64,000 nucleotides of DNA, taken from contig JAFDYU010000008.1 in assembly GCA_018267285.1 (NCBI GenBank), positions 1 through 64,000 on the forward strand. Reading direction: 5' to 3'. Position 1 is the first letter of the stretch, and every line of letters begins with the position of its first letter. Positions 1 through 8,364 of the stretch are shown in pieces. The notes beneath the pieces are model-generated. The model saw only the letters and a list, made by a program, of their open reading frames with translations, searched no databases and had not been told where the DNA came from. This DNA is from Bacteroidota bacterium. Lineage in GTDB: Bacteria; Bacteroidota; Bacteroidia; Cytophagales; Cyclobacteriaceae. A program made the position numbers and the translations under genes.

Positions 1-32
1 AAAACCGAAACAACGGCCACGGAGCGGTCAAG

Positions 33-434
33 TCATTTTAATTCCTGACAAAATTCTATAAGGACACCATTTGTTGTTTTTGGGTGCATGAATATTATTT
101 GTTTATTGTCTGCACCCGGTTTGGGTTGTGGATTGAGCGGCAAAAATCCATTATCAGAATGAGAGAGAATGCTCTGTTTGATATCTGACACTTCAAAAGC
201 AAGATGATGAATACCCTCTCCTCTTTTGTCAATGAATTTTGCAATAGGCGAATCGACATTTGTTGCTTCGAGTAGTTCAATTTTTACACCGCCTATTTCG
301 AAAAAGGAAGTGCGAACCCCTTCGCTTGCGACTTCTTCAATTTTGTAGTGAGGTTTCCCCAGAAGCTTTGCAAAAAGCTTGTTGGCCACCTTCAGGTTTT
401 TTACTGCTATACCGATGTGCTCTAATTTTTTCAT
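33..434 (-). CDS. mce: Methylmalonyl-CoA epimerase
   Basis: Interconverts the 2R and 2S epimers of methylmalonyl-CoA in the propionate/succinyl-CoA route; cytosolic. The 133-residue protein has the length and two-module layout of VOC/glyoxalase-fold epimerases. It begins with an HIGIAV strand (His6), has a central GIHHLAFEV strand (His76/His77) and ends with GVLIEF (Glu127), the usual metal-ligand strands. The stop codon lies at 33-35 and nothing recognisable precedes it in the window. It is divergent from the hypothetical gene at 516. The family call is firm; substrate specificity rests on overall resemblance to epimerases rather than to other VOC enzymes. Confidence 0.85.
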   Translation of the reverse strand: MKKLEHIGIAVKNLKVANKLFAKLLGKPHYKIEEVASEGVRTSFFEIGGVKIELLEATNVDSPIAKFIDKRGEGIHHLAFEVSDIKQSILSHSDNGFLPLNPQPKPGADNKQIIFMHPKTTNGVLIEFCQELK

Positions 435-515
435 GCGACCGATTCGGTTGGTTTTATTAATTTTGAAAGAAAATTCGGAAAACTTTTTGGAGTTTCCGAA
501 AGTTTACAAAATACT

Positions 516-938
516 ATGCCTAAAATCAGTTTAGAAACAACCAGTGATGTGCACGTTGAAGCAGCGCGAGTGCAACAACAGATTAAAGATTATCTTGGTT
601 TACGCACAAGCGATTTGATGTTTGAATTCAGTAATCATGAAGGCAAAGTGAAATTGGATTTGATCACGATTAACCCAAGACACAATCAGTCGTTTTTGTT
701 CCAATCTGAAACCGGTGCTGAAAAAGTGGATGCACTAAAAAAGATGTGGGACTACGTGCAGAATTACAAAGAAAAGGAGAACTCATACACCATTCAATGG
801 ACAACTAAAAGTGACAGCGAACTTCATACATCGTATTTTAGGGCAAGTAATATTTTAGAAGCTCTTGAGAAATTATATTATGGAAGAGACCGGAACACAA
901 TTACTGTTTTTAGTGTTGTATTGAATCCGGTTTCGTAA
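516..938 (+). CDS. Conserved hypothetical protein, 140 aa
   Basis: I do not recognise a named family. The 140-residue product has no signal peptide or membrane segment, and is mixed alpha/beta with a charged middle (KKMWDYVQNYKEKEN). It ends with a helix (ILEALEKLYYGRD) followed by a hydrophobic strand. It starts 81 bases after the divergent epimerase gene and its stop is 12 bases before the Fe-S carrier gene, so the two plus-strand genes are probably co-transcribed. Codon use matches its neighbours. A role near Fe-S assembly would be a guess from position only. Confidence 0.75.
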   Translation: MPKISLETTSDVHVEAARVQQQIKDYLGLRTSDLMFEFSNHEGKVKLDLITINPRHNQSFLFQSETGAEKVDALKKMWDYVQNYKEKENSYTIQWTTKSDSELHTSYFRASNILEALEKLYYGRDRNTITVFSVVLNPVS

Positions 939-950
939 AATATTTAGTAT

Positions 951-1277
951 ATGATATCTGTAACCGATAAAGCGAAAGAGAGAATAATGGGTTTGCGTAA
1001 CGAAGAAGGCAAATCGAATGATCACAATATCCGAGTATCTGTAAAGGGAGGTGGTTGTTCGGGCTTGATGTACGATCTTGGCTTTGATGACAAAATCAAC
1101 CCTGCTGATCAGGTTTTCGAAGACAAGGGGATTAAAATACTCGTAGATAAAAAAAGCCTACTCTATCTAATTGGAACAACGCTTGATTTTTCGGATGGAT
1201 TGAATGGCAAGGGTTTTCAATTTATCAACCCCAATGCTTCACGCACCTGCGGTTGTGGTGAAAGTTTCTCGGTGTAA
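951..1277 (+). CDS. A-type iron-sulfur carrier (IscA/SufA/ErpA, HesB family)
   Basis: A small cytosolic carrier that receives and passes on Fe-S clusters. The 108-residue length is typical. The three cluster-ligating cysteines are present: Cys36 in VKGGGCSGLMY and Cys100/Cys102 in the C-terminal CGCGESF signature. The sequence alone does not separate IscA, SufA and ErpA, so no symbol is given. It follows the hypothetical gene by 12 bases and converges on the RidA-family gene, leaving only 10 bases between stop codons. No suf or isc operon genes lie nearby, so it appears to be a stand-alone carrier. Confidence 0.92.
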   Translation: MISVTDKAKERIMGLRNEEGKSNDHNIRVSVKGGGCSGLMYDLGFDDKINPADQVFEDKGIKILVDKKSLLYLIGTTLDFSDGLNGKGFQFINPNASRTCGCGESFSV

Positions 1278-1287
1278 AATCTATTTT

Positions 1288-1716
1288 TTAAATTGTTGCT
1301 ATGCACTTTAGCTCGATAGCTATAGGTGTTGGCAATGCGTTCACCTCAACCGTTGTGCGGCACGGTTGAAAGGCTTTGTTGGGAAAATACTCGGCATAGA
1401 TTTTATTGAAGACCAGAAAATCTTTTTTCATGTTGGTAAGGTAAACCGTAATGTCGACCAAGTTTTCCCACTTCGAACCGGAAGCCTCCAGTACGAATTT
1501 CACGTTTTGAAAAACGGAATGGCACTGTTCTTCGATGTTGTAACTTACAATGTTTTTATTCTCATCTAAGGTGACGCCCGGTATTTCTGTTGACCCTTTT
1601 TTGCGGGGGCCTACACCGGATAAAAAAAGCAGGCTGCCAATCTTTTTTGCGTGAGGATATGGGCCAACAGGATCGGGGGCTTTGTCAGACGAAATAGCAT
1701 TATCTATCATATTCAT
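1288..1716 (-). CDS. RidA/YjgF-family deaminase, resembling 2-aminomuconate deaminase
   Basis: RidA-family trimers hydrolyse enamines/imines; one subgroup deaminates 2-aminomuconate in the 3-hydroxyanthranilate branch of tryptophan breakdown. The protein is 142 residues, longer than housekeeping RidA (about 128). It has an extended insert after SGVGPRKKGS and a C-terminal PCRTTVEVNALPTPIAIELK stretch with the catalytic-type Arg120. From memory these features resemble the 2-aminomuconate deaminase subgroup; this is inference. Its start overlaps the stop of the upstream DUF4198 gene by 4 bases, so it is the last gene of a three-gene operon with pepP. Kynurenine-pathway genes lie 30 kb away at 31-36 kb. 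Confidence 0.8.
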   Translation of the reverse strand: MNMIDNAISSDKAPDPVGPYPHAKKIGSLLFLSGVGPRKKGSTEIPGVTLDENKNIVSYNIEEQCHSVFQNVKFVLEASGSKWENLVDITVYLTNMKKDFLVFNKIYAEYFPNKAFQPCRTTVEVNALPTPIAIELKCIATI

Positions 1717-2495
1717 TCAATACCAAAAGTTAAACTTGATTTAAAACTTTGCCAATCGGCATTCTTATTTTCAGAGGGAATCATTTTTAAAGTTGTGATC
1801 ATCCAAGACCCTTTGCTGCTGAGTGGAAATTTAATAGTTCCGTCATTCTCGGTATAGGCATTTTGCAAGATAGATGCGTTGCCAATTTTATTCCAAATTC
1901 TAACCAACTGATGCGGACTTGGTTTGCCGTTGAGTAAGATAAGACATTGTAGATAGTCTCCCGATTTTAAAAGGGTAGGGTTTTGAAGGGGGACAATTTC
2001 AAGCCGAGACCCCACCTTCTTTTTAAAAGAGTCATCGGGTTTATTTCCTATTGCAAAAATCAATTTTGTAAAATAATTTTTTTCTTCTTTTATAGACTTG
2101 CCAAGGTCATTTGTTTTTGATCGTACAGCGATAATATCGTCTTGGCTTTCTTTTTCCAGATAGTCGTTAAATACTTGCGGGTTCATTTCCTTGTTAACTA
2201 CTTCGGATTGTGCAGCGATTATAAAAGTTCCAGCCTCCGTGGTTTTGTATTTAAATTGTTCTTTAGATTCATGCTCGCTTTTAAGATCAATTTTCTTACT
2301 CAAGTGGTAGAGATCTATTTTTTGGATTTTATTTTTTATTTGATCGGGATCGTTTTCAAAATTTTCTCCAATGCAAAAACGGGATATGGTTTCTTCTCCA
2401 ACTGCATATTTAAATTTTTTAGGTTGTAACCAAAAATCTTGCCCGCAGACAGTGAAATGAATAAAAACATAAGTTGTAGCAAGAAGTATTTTCAT
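1713..2495 (-). CDS. Secreted DUF4198-like protein
   Basis: The 260-residue protein starts with a signal peptide (hydrophobic residues 3-17, then CGQDFWLQP), so it is exported. The pattern DFWLQPKKFKYAVGEE at the N-terminus resembles DUF4198. Towards the C-terminus comes GSRLEIVPLQNPTLLKSGD, then a beta-sandwich-like GKPSPHQLVRIW. DUF4198 includes NikM-like metal-uptake accessory proteins, but the function here is unknown. It overlaps pepP upstream by 4 bases and the RidA gene downstream by 4 bases, which implies translational coupling. The DUF assignment is from pattern memory. Confidence 0.65.
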   Translation of the reverse strand: MKILLATTYVFIHFTVCGQDFWLQPKKFKYAVGEETISRFCIGENFENDPDQIKNKIQKIDLYHLSKKIDLKSEHESKEQFKYKTTEAGTFIIAAQSEVVNKEMNPQVFNDYLEKESQDDIIAVRSKTNDLGKSIKEEKNYFTKLIFAIGNKPDDSFKKKVGSRLEIVPLQNPTLLKSGDYLQCLILLNGKPSPHQLVRIWNKIGNASILQNAYTENDGTIKFPLSSKGSWMITTLKMIPSENKNADWQSFKSSLTFGIE

Positions 2496-3787
2496 GAGTT
2501 CATCAGCGATTCAATTTCATCGGCTTCGATAGGTATGTTTTGCATTAAATCGAAATTTCTTTTTTCCCCAATCAATACATTGTTTTCAAGCCGAATACCA
2601 AAGCCTTCTTCTTTAATGTAAATGCCTGGCTCAATTGTCCAGACGCTGCCTGCTTGAACTTGATTGTGCATATTGCCCACATCGTGTACGTCAAGCCCCA
2701 GCATGTGTGAGGTGCCGTGATAAAAATATTTTCGAACGGCAGGGTTGTTTGGATCTTGATTTTTTATTTCTGTTTCCGTTACCAATTTTAGTTTTAGCAA
2801 TTCGCGTTCCATTATTTTTTCGATTTCTTTTTGATAATCAAAATAGACTACGGAAGGGCTGAGCATTTTAAAAGCCTCACGTTGCACGCGCAACACAGCA
2901 TTGTATACTTCTTTTTGCCGCGGTGTAAATTTTCCGCTGACGGGAATGGTACGTGTAAGGTCGGAATTATAGTTGGCATATTCAGCCGCTACGTCCAGCA
3001 GAATCAAATCACCGGTTTTGCAGGGTTGGTTGTTATCAATATAGTGAAGCACGATATTGTTTTTGCCCGAAGCGATAATAGGAGTATAGGCAAAACCTTT
3101 CGAGCCATGACGAATAAACTCGTGTGCGTATTCGGCTTCGATCTCATATTCTTTAACACCCGGTTTGGTAAATTTCAAAACTCTGCGAAATCCTTTTTCG
3201 GTGATATCGCAAGCCTTTTGTATCAAATCAATTTCCTGTTTTTGTTTAACCACCCGAAGCTTGGACATGATCGGGGCAACCCGATGGTATTGATGCAACG
3301 GGTATCGTTGTTTGCACCAGTCGATGAAGCGGGCATCGCGGGTTTGCACAACAACTTCCGAGCGATAGTGTTCATTGGTATTTAAATAAACATTTTCAGC
3401 ATTTCCCATCACAACCAGGTGATGGAAAAAGGCATCAAACTCCTGCAGCCACATCACCGTTTCAATCCCCGAAATCGCTTTGGCTTCTTCTTTGGTTAAT
3501 TTATGGCCGTACCATTTTTCGAGATGTTCGTTGGGTTGGCGTAAAAAAAGAATCTCCCTTTTTTTCTCTTCGCGAAAGCCCGGGCAAATCACTAAAATAC
3601 TTTCTTCTTGTTCGATACCCGTGAGGTAAAACAGATCGTTGTTTTGCCGGAAGGGCATGGTGCCATCGGCATTGGTGGGCATGGTGTCGTTGGAGTTGAA
3701 CACAGCGAGTGAACCCGGTCTGAGTTCACTCACCAACCGTTTCCGGTTGTTGATAAAAAACTGAGTGTCGATGGGTGAATAGCGCAT
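2492..3787 (-). CDS. pepP: Xaa-Pro aminopeptidase (M24B)
   Basis: Removes N-terminal residues that precede proline; cytosolic dinuclear-metal peptidase. The 431 residues match the aminopeptidase P two-domain layout: an N-terminal creatinase-like domain (about 1-170) and a C-terminal pita-bread domain. Metal ligands sit in LLDVAAEYANYNSDLTRT (two Asp), HGTSHMLGLDVHD (His), TIEPGIY (Glu) and RLENNVLI (Glu). It is the first gene of the minus-strand operon pepP-DUF4198-RidA with 4-base overlaps. It is divergent from the fucosidase gene at 3834, with a 46-base gap that must hold both promoters. Confidence 0.92.
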   Translation of the reverse strand: MRYSPIDTQFFINNRKRLVSELRPGSLAVFNSNDTMPTNADGTMPFRQNNDLFYLTGIEQEESILVICPGFREEKKREILFLRQPNEHLEKWYGHKLTKEEAKAISGIETVMWLQEFDAFFHHLVVMGNAENVYLNTNEHYRSEVVVQTRDARFIDWCKQRYPLHQYHRVAPIMSKLRVVKQKQEIDLIQKACDITEKGFRRVLKFTKPGVKEYEIEAEYAHEFIRHGSKGFAYTPIIASGKNNIVLHYIDNNQPCKTGDLILLDVAAEYANYNSDLTRTIPVSGKFTPRQKEVYNAVLRVQREAFKMLSPSVVYFDYQKEIEKIMERELLKLKLVTETEIKNQDPNNPAVRKYFYHGTSHMLGLDVHDVGNMHNQVQAGSVWTIEPGIYIKEEGFGIRLENNVLIGEKRNFDLMQNIPIEADEIESLMNS

Positions 3788-3833
3788 AGAATATTATTGA
3801 TAAATTAGTGGTTGGCAAGTTAATTAAACGCAA

Positions 3834-5159
3834 ATGAAGAAAATAGAATTTACAATCCGGAATTTAAAACTCAGATTAGCCATTGCGTTCGTGCTCATGG
3901 CCGGAATATTGCACGGGCAGTACAATCCCACTGATGAAAACCTGAAAAACCGGGAGTGGTTTCAAGAGGCAAAATTCGGATTGTTTATCCACTGGGGTGT
4001 TTATAGTGTATTGGGAGATGGGGAGTGGGCCATGAACAATCAACAGATTCCCATCTCCGCTTATGAAAAACTGCCTTCTTTTTTTAATCCTACCGAATAC
4101 AATCCTGCGGAATGGGTGCAGATGGCTAAAAGTGCAGGCATGAAATACATCACCATCACCACAAAGCATCACGATGGTTTTGCCATGTTCGATTCAAAAG
4201 TTTCCGGCTACAACATCGTGAAAAAAACACCTTACGGTAAAGATATTTTGAAGTTGCTGGCCGATGAATGCCACAGGCAAGGCATAAAATTATTTTTTTA
4301 TCATTCGCAGTTAGATTGGCACCACCCCGATTATTTTCCAAGAGGTTTTACCGGTGGAAGCTATACCGGGCGAAAAGAGCAGGGTGATTGGAACAAGTAT
4401 TTGGATTACATGGACGCACAGCTCACAGAATTGCTTACTAACTATGGACCGGTTGCCGGAATTTGGTTTGACGGTATGTGGGACAAAGAGAAAGCCGACT
4501 GGCGATTGCAACAAACGTATTCCCTAATCCATCGTTTGCAGCCGGGCGCATTGGTTGGCAGCAATCACCACCTTGCCCCGATTGAAGGCGAGGATTTTCA
4601 GATGTTTGAAAAAGATTTGCCGGGCCACAACACCACGGGTTTTGCCCCCGAGCAAAAAATTGGCGATTTACCCAAAGAAACCTGCGAAACCATTAACAAC
4701 TCTTGGGGCTTTAATCTGAAAGACAACCACCACAAAACCAAAAAAGAATTAGTTCAGTATTTAGTAAAGGCGGCTGGTTATGGCGCTAATTTTTTATTGA
4801 ACGTGGGGCCGATGCCCAACGGAAAAATTCAACCGGAACACCAAGCTGTGTTGAAACAAGTGGGCGACTGGCTCAAGGTTTACGGTGAAACAATTTATGA
4901 CACCCAAGGAGGCCCGCTCAGTGCACGAGATTGGGGCGTGATGACTCAAAAAAGAAATAAAATTTATGTGCACATCCTCAACTGGCAAGATGAAGCACTC
5001 ACTATTCCCGGCCTCGAAAAAAAAATTTTATCGGCAAAAATTTTTAACGACAAGTCGCCCGTAAAATTTTTAGAAAACGAATTTGGAGTTAGCCTTAAGG
5101 TAGCAAAAGAAAAACGAGACGAAGTTGATACAGTGGTGGAGTTGGAGGTAGGAGATTAA
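3834..5159 (+). CDS. Alpha-L-fucosidase, GH29
   Basis: Hydrolyses terminal alpha-L-fucose from glycans. The 441-residue protein has an export signal (hydrophobic residues about 14-28, then GQYNP) and a GH29 barrel beginning at WFQEAKFGLFIHWGVYS. The KYITITTKHHDGFAMFDS segment is characteristic of the family. The GIWFDGMWDK strand carries the expected nucleophile Asp. It is shorter than two-domain fucosidases, so the C-terminal beta-sandwich is reduced. The downstream minus-strand nitrilase gene converges with a 4-base overlap at the stop codons. No SusC/SusD pair is nearby, so this is not a classical polysaccharide utilisation locus. Confidence 0.88.
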   Translation: MKKIEFTIRNLKLRLAIAFVLMAGILHGQYNPTDENLKNREWFQEAKFGLFIHWGVYSVLGDGEWAMNNQQIPISAYEKLPSFFNPTEYNPAEWVQMAKSAGMKYITITTKHHDGFAMFDSKVSGYNIVKKTPYGKDILKLLADECHRQGIKLFFYHSQLDWHHPDYFPRGFTGGSYTGRKEQGDWNKYLDYMDAQLTELLTNYGPVAGIWFDGMWDKEKADWRLQQTYSLIHRLQPGALVGSNHHLAPIEGEDFQMFEKDLPGHNTTGFAPEQKIGDLPKETCETINNSWGFNLKDNHHKTKKELVQYLVKAAGYGANFLLNVGPMPNGKIQPEHQAVLKQVGDWLKVYGETIYDTQGGPLSARDWGVMTQKRNKIYVHILNWQDEALTIPGLEKKILSAKIFNDKSPVKFLENEFGVSLKVAKEKRDEVDTVVELEVGD

Positions 5160-5995
5160 CTCAATCCGTGCAGGAAATCGCGCTCTTCAAAAATTTCGGA
5201 TTCCACGGAAAAATCATCCGCATCGAGAAGGGCAGGGAAGCGATCGCGGTAGGCTTGCAACGCGTGCGCATTGAGTTCAATGGTTTTGGTAGCTTCAACA
5301 CCCTCTACTGTAAAAATGGGATCGCCCTTTGGGCCAATGATGGCGCTGTGGCCGTTGTATTCAATTCCATTTCCATCGGTGCCCACCCGGTTTACGCCCA
5401 CACAATAACTTAGGTTTTCTATGGCGCGTGCACGTAGCAATGTTTCCCATGCACCGGCTCTGACTTCCGGCCAGTTGGCAACGTAAACCAATAAATCGTA
5501 CGATGTTTTTTTAAGAGATGCATTCCATCGGTTGCGGCTCCACACGGGGAAGCGCAAATCGTAGCAAATCAGCGGGCAAATTCTCCAACCCTTCCAGTGG
5601 CCAATGAGCAAGCTTTCTCCTTGCGAATAGACGGTCTGTTCTTCGGCCATGCGAAAGAGATGGCGTTTGTCGTACGTTTTAAAATTGCCACCGGGCTCCA
5701 TCCAAAGCAGGCGGTTGTAGTAACGCTCGTGTACGTGGGCAATGAAGCTGCCCAATATCAAAGCCCCCGTTTGGTCGGCCATTTGCTTCATCCACTTGAA
5801 CGTGCGCATGTTCATCATTTCAGCCAATTTATTGGCTTTCATGGTGAAGCCCGTGGTAAACATTTCGGGAAGTACGATTACATCGGTAGGGCCTGTTTTC
5901 CAGATTTTCTCTTCGAACATGGCCAAATTGGCACCAATGTCTTCCCAATGAAGATCAGACTGTATGATGGTGATTTTTAAATCTTGCATGGCCAT
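5156..5995 (-). CDS. Omega-amidase, nitrilase family (YafV/Nit2-like)
   Basis: Hydrolyses omega-amides such as alpha-ketoglutaramate. The open frame begins at 6019. The conserved family start is at LKITIIQSD, so I place the start at one of two in-frame Met codons at 5995 or 5989. Counting from the longest frame, the catalytic triad is Glu52 (VIVLPEMFTTGF), Lys118 (YDKRHLF) and Cys152 (LICYDLRFPVW). The length (about 280 aa) fits YafV. It follows a methionine-type aminotransferase gene by roughly 90 bases on the same strand. Glutamine transaminase plus omega-amidase is a known tandem that pulls keto-methylthiobutyrate back to methionine. Confidence 0.85.
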   Translation of the reverse strand: MAMQDLKITIIQSDLHWEDIGANLAMFEEKIWKTGPTDVIVLPEMFTTGFTMKANKLAEMMNMRTFKWMKQMADQTGALILGSFIAHVHERYYNRLLWMEPGGNFKTYDKRHLFRMAEEQTVYSQGESLLIGHWKGWRICPLICYDLRFPVWSRNRWNASLKKTSYDLLVYVANWPEVRAGAWETLLRARAIENLSYCVGVNRVGTDGNGIEYNGHSAIIGPKGDPIFTVEGVEATKTIELNAHALQAYRDRFPALLDADDFSVESEIFEERDFLHGLS

Positions 5996-6083
5996 TGAAA
6001 CGGAGTGCAAAGAAAACAAGTTTTTACAAAAAAACCGTACCGAATCAGGCCAAGATTTAGAATAAAATTTTTTGTAGAAAGAA

Positions 6084-7226
6084 TTATATTTTTTTGAGTA
6101 TTTCCCCGGCCTTTCTTAACGTTTCTTCTGTTTTTGCAAAACAAAAACGCAAAAGCCTGTGATCGGATTGGTCTTTGTAGAATGCCGAAACCGGAATGGG
6201 TGCTACTTTCATTTCGCGGGTCATCCACTCGGCCATTTCGCGGTCTGATTTTTTGAAACGCTCATCGTAAGCCAAAAGCTGAAAATAGCTGCCGAAACAA
6301 GGCAAGGGCTGCAATGAAGTGCCTTTGATGGACTCGAGGAAAAAATCTCTTTTCTGCTGATAAAATTTTCCGAGATGGAGATAATTTTCCGGGTCGTTCA
6401 GAAATTCGGCAAGCGCCAGTTGCACGGGTGTGTTTACACTAAACGTGATAAACTGATGTGCTTTTCGGATTTCTTGTGTTAGATGTTGCGGGGCAATGGC
6501 ATAGCCTACTTTCCAACCGGTGGCGTGAAATGTTTTTCCAAAAGAAAAAATAGCAATGCTTCGCTTGGCCAGATCGGGATATTTTAAAACACTTTCGTGG
6601 ATTTTATTTTCGAAAATGATGCGTTCGTACACCTCGTCACTCAGCACGATTAAGTCGTGTTCGGCAGCGAGGGTTTCCAAAGTTTTTAAATCGGAATGAC
6701 TCAACACGGCACCTGCCGGATTGTGCGGTGTGTTGACCAAAATAAATCGGGTTCTCTTGTTTATTTTCGAGCGCACCAGATTCCAGTCAATGGAAAAGTT
6801 GGGCGGCAATAAATTGAGGTGAACCGGAACACCTCCGTTCAACCGGATGGCCGGGTCGTACGAATCGTACGAGGGGTCGAAAACAATGACTTCATCTCCC
6901 GAATTTACCAACGCTGAGATGCTGGCAAAAATAGCTTCGGTGCCGCCCGCGGTGACGGTGATTTCGGTTTCAAAATCTATTTTTTGACGGTATGTTTTTT
7001 CGATTACATCGGCTATGGTTTTGCGCAAGGGGAGTGCGCCAGGCATTGGTGCGTACTGATTATGCCCTTCCTTCATTTGTTGATGAACCAGCTCGATTAA
7101 TTTTGCCGAGACCGGAAAATCGGGAAAGCCTTGACCTAAATTTAGTGCGCTGTGTTCGAGCGCCAGCTTCGACATGATCGAGAAAATTGTTGTGCCAACT
7201 TCGGGTAGGCGGGAAGTTATGTTCAA
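6084..7226 (-). CDS. PLP aminotransferase, methionine/glutamine type (YbdL-like)
   Basis: Fold-type I class I/II aminotransferase. The 380-residue length fits. The PLP lysine is Lys231 in FSFGKTFHATGWKVGY. NTPHNPAG (about 165-172) and SDEVYERIIF (about 196-205) are the other cofactor-binding motifs. The FHATGWKVGY signature and the NLGQGFPDFP N-terminus resemble E. coli YbdL methionine aminotransferase more than aspartate aminotransferases. The neighbouring omega-amidase supports a glutamine-dependent transaminase that rescues the keto acid of methionine. def lies 24 bases upstream on the same strand, so this may be a def-aminotransferase-amidase unit linked to methionine. Confidence 0.87.
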   Translation of the reverse strand: MNITSRLPEVGTTIFSIMSKLALEHSALNLGQGFPDFPVSAKLIELVHQQMKEGHNQYAPMPGALPLRKTIADVIEKTYRQKIDFETEITVTAGGTEAIFASISALVNSGDEVIVFDPSYDSYDPAIRLNGGVPVHLNLLPPNFSIDWNLVRSKINKRTRFILVNTPHNPAGAVLSHSDLKTLETLAAEHDLIVLSDEVYERIIFENKIHESVLKYPDLAKRSIAIFSFGKTFHATGWKVGYAIAPQHLTQEIRKAHQFITFSVNTPVQLALAEFLNDPENYLHLGKFYQQKRDFFLESIKGTSLQPLPCFGSYFQLLAYDERFKKSDREMAEWMTREMKVAPIPVSAFYKDQSDHRLLRFCFAKTEETLRKAGEILKKI

Positions 7227-7249
7227 GATTTTGAATTTTGCATCCGGAA

Positions 7250-7804
7250 TTATTTTTTCAACGGAGCGAGAATTCTGTACTCCGTCTCTACATCTCCTTT
7301 GCTGATATCTGCGAGCTTGCCTTTGAGGGTTCGTTTTTTCAGCGGGCTGAGGTAGTCGATAAAAAGTTTTCCTTCAATGTGGTCGTATTCGTGCTGGATG
7401 ATGCGCGCCTTCATGCCGTCAAATTTTTCGTCTAAGGCATTCCAATTTTCATCAAAATATTTAATTCGTAGTCTTTCGGGCCGCTCTATTTTTTCGCGGA
7501 TGTTGGGAATGCTCAAACAACCTTCTTCAAAACCCCAGGGCTCGCCTTCTTCGTTTATCATGGTGGGGTTGACAAATACTTTTTTAAAATCTTTCAACTT
7601 GGGTTCGTCTTCCAAAGTTGTTCCGTCCACCACAAAGAGCCGTATGCTTTTGCCGATTTGAGGTGCCGCCAGCCCAATGCCGTGGGCAGCGTGCATCGTT
7701 TCAAACATATCTTCGACTAGTTTAATTAAATCTGTACCTTTTTCAATTTCTGCAGCTCTTTTGCGCAGCACCGAGTTGCCGTACATCACGATAGGGTAAA
7801 TCAT
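7250..7804 (-). CDS. def: Peptide deformylase
   Basis: Removes the formyl group from the N-terminal methionine of nascent proteins, acting at the ribosome. All three family motifs are present in the 184-residue protein: GIGLAAPQIG (residues 42-51), EEGCLSIP with metal ligand Cys96, and QHEYDH with His138, Glu139 and His142. It begins 51 bases after the stop of ruvX on the same strand, and the aminotransferase gene follows 24 bases later. The ruvX-def order suggests a housekeeping operon. Nothing is missing or unusual. Confidence 0.96.
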   Translation of the reverse strand: MIYPIVMYGNSVLRKRAAEIEKGTDLIKLVEDMFETMHAAHGIGLAAPQIGKSIRLFVVDGTTLEDEPKLKDFKKVFVNPTMINEEGEPWGFEEGCLSIPNIREKIERPERLRIKYFDENWNALDEKFDGMKARIIQHEYDHIEGKLFIDYLSPLKKRTLKGKLADISKGDVETEYRILAPLKK

Positions 7805-7855
7805 ATTTCTAATTTGGACGCAAAGTTAACAAGTAAGTGCGAATTGCCATTGCGC

Positions 7856-8293
7856 TTACGTGCGCTCTCCGGTGCGTGGAGTGGATTTGTCCAGCAAATA
7901 ATTTTGCAACAATAAAACGGCACTGATCTTATCTACATTGCCTTTTATCTGGCGATTTTTTTTTTTCATTCCGCCCGAAAGCATGGCATCGAGCGCGAGA
8001 GATGACGTGAATCGTTCGTCCACTTCATGGATAGGCATTTGCGGAAAATTCTTTTTGAAAATTTCTATGAATTGTTTCACACGTGCCGCGTTTTCGGATG
8101 GCGTGTTGTCCAACCGCCTGGGCATACCGATGATTACCTCATCTACGGTTTCTTTTTGAAAATAATTTTTTAAAAAGCCGATCAAAGCAGCGCTTTCGAT
8201 GGTATCCAACGCGGTGGCGATAATCTGTAACGGATCGGTTACGGCCAGCCCGGTACGTTTTTGCCCAAAATCAAGAGAGAGGATTCGGCCCAT
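7856..8293 (-). CDS. ruvX: Putative pre-16S rRNA nuclease / Holliday junction resolvase-like
   Basis: YqgF/RuvX family RNase H-fold nuclease, thought to act in 16S rRNA 5' end maturation or junction resolution. The 145-residue protein starts MGRILSLDFGQKRTGLAV, with the first catalytic Asp at residue 8. It carries IIGMPRRLDNTPSENA, the DERFTSSLA motif with acidic residues, and a late Asp in DKISAVLLLQNYL. This is the canonical YqgF pattern and size. It is upstream of def on the same strand. The upstream region to 8364 separates it from the divergent frameshifted gene. Confidence 0.92.
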   Translation of the reverse strand: MGRILSLDFGQKRTGLAVTDPLQIIATALDTIESAALIGFLKNYFQKETVDEVIIGMPRRLDNTPSENAARVKQFIEIFKKNFPQMPIHEVDERFTSSLALDAMLSGGMKKKNRQIKGNVDKISAVLLLQNYLLDKSTPRTGERT

Positions 8294-8364
8294 TTACTTA
8301 TGAGATATTTTGATATACTTTCGTAGATACAAATAACCCATTTTTCATTCTGAAGTAACAGAAC

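Noticed and set aside
2831-3385. 184-residue frame antisense to pepP
   Set aside because: It shadows the conserved peptidase gene; composition and motifs give no support.
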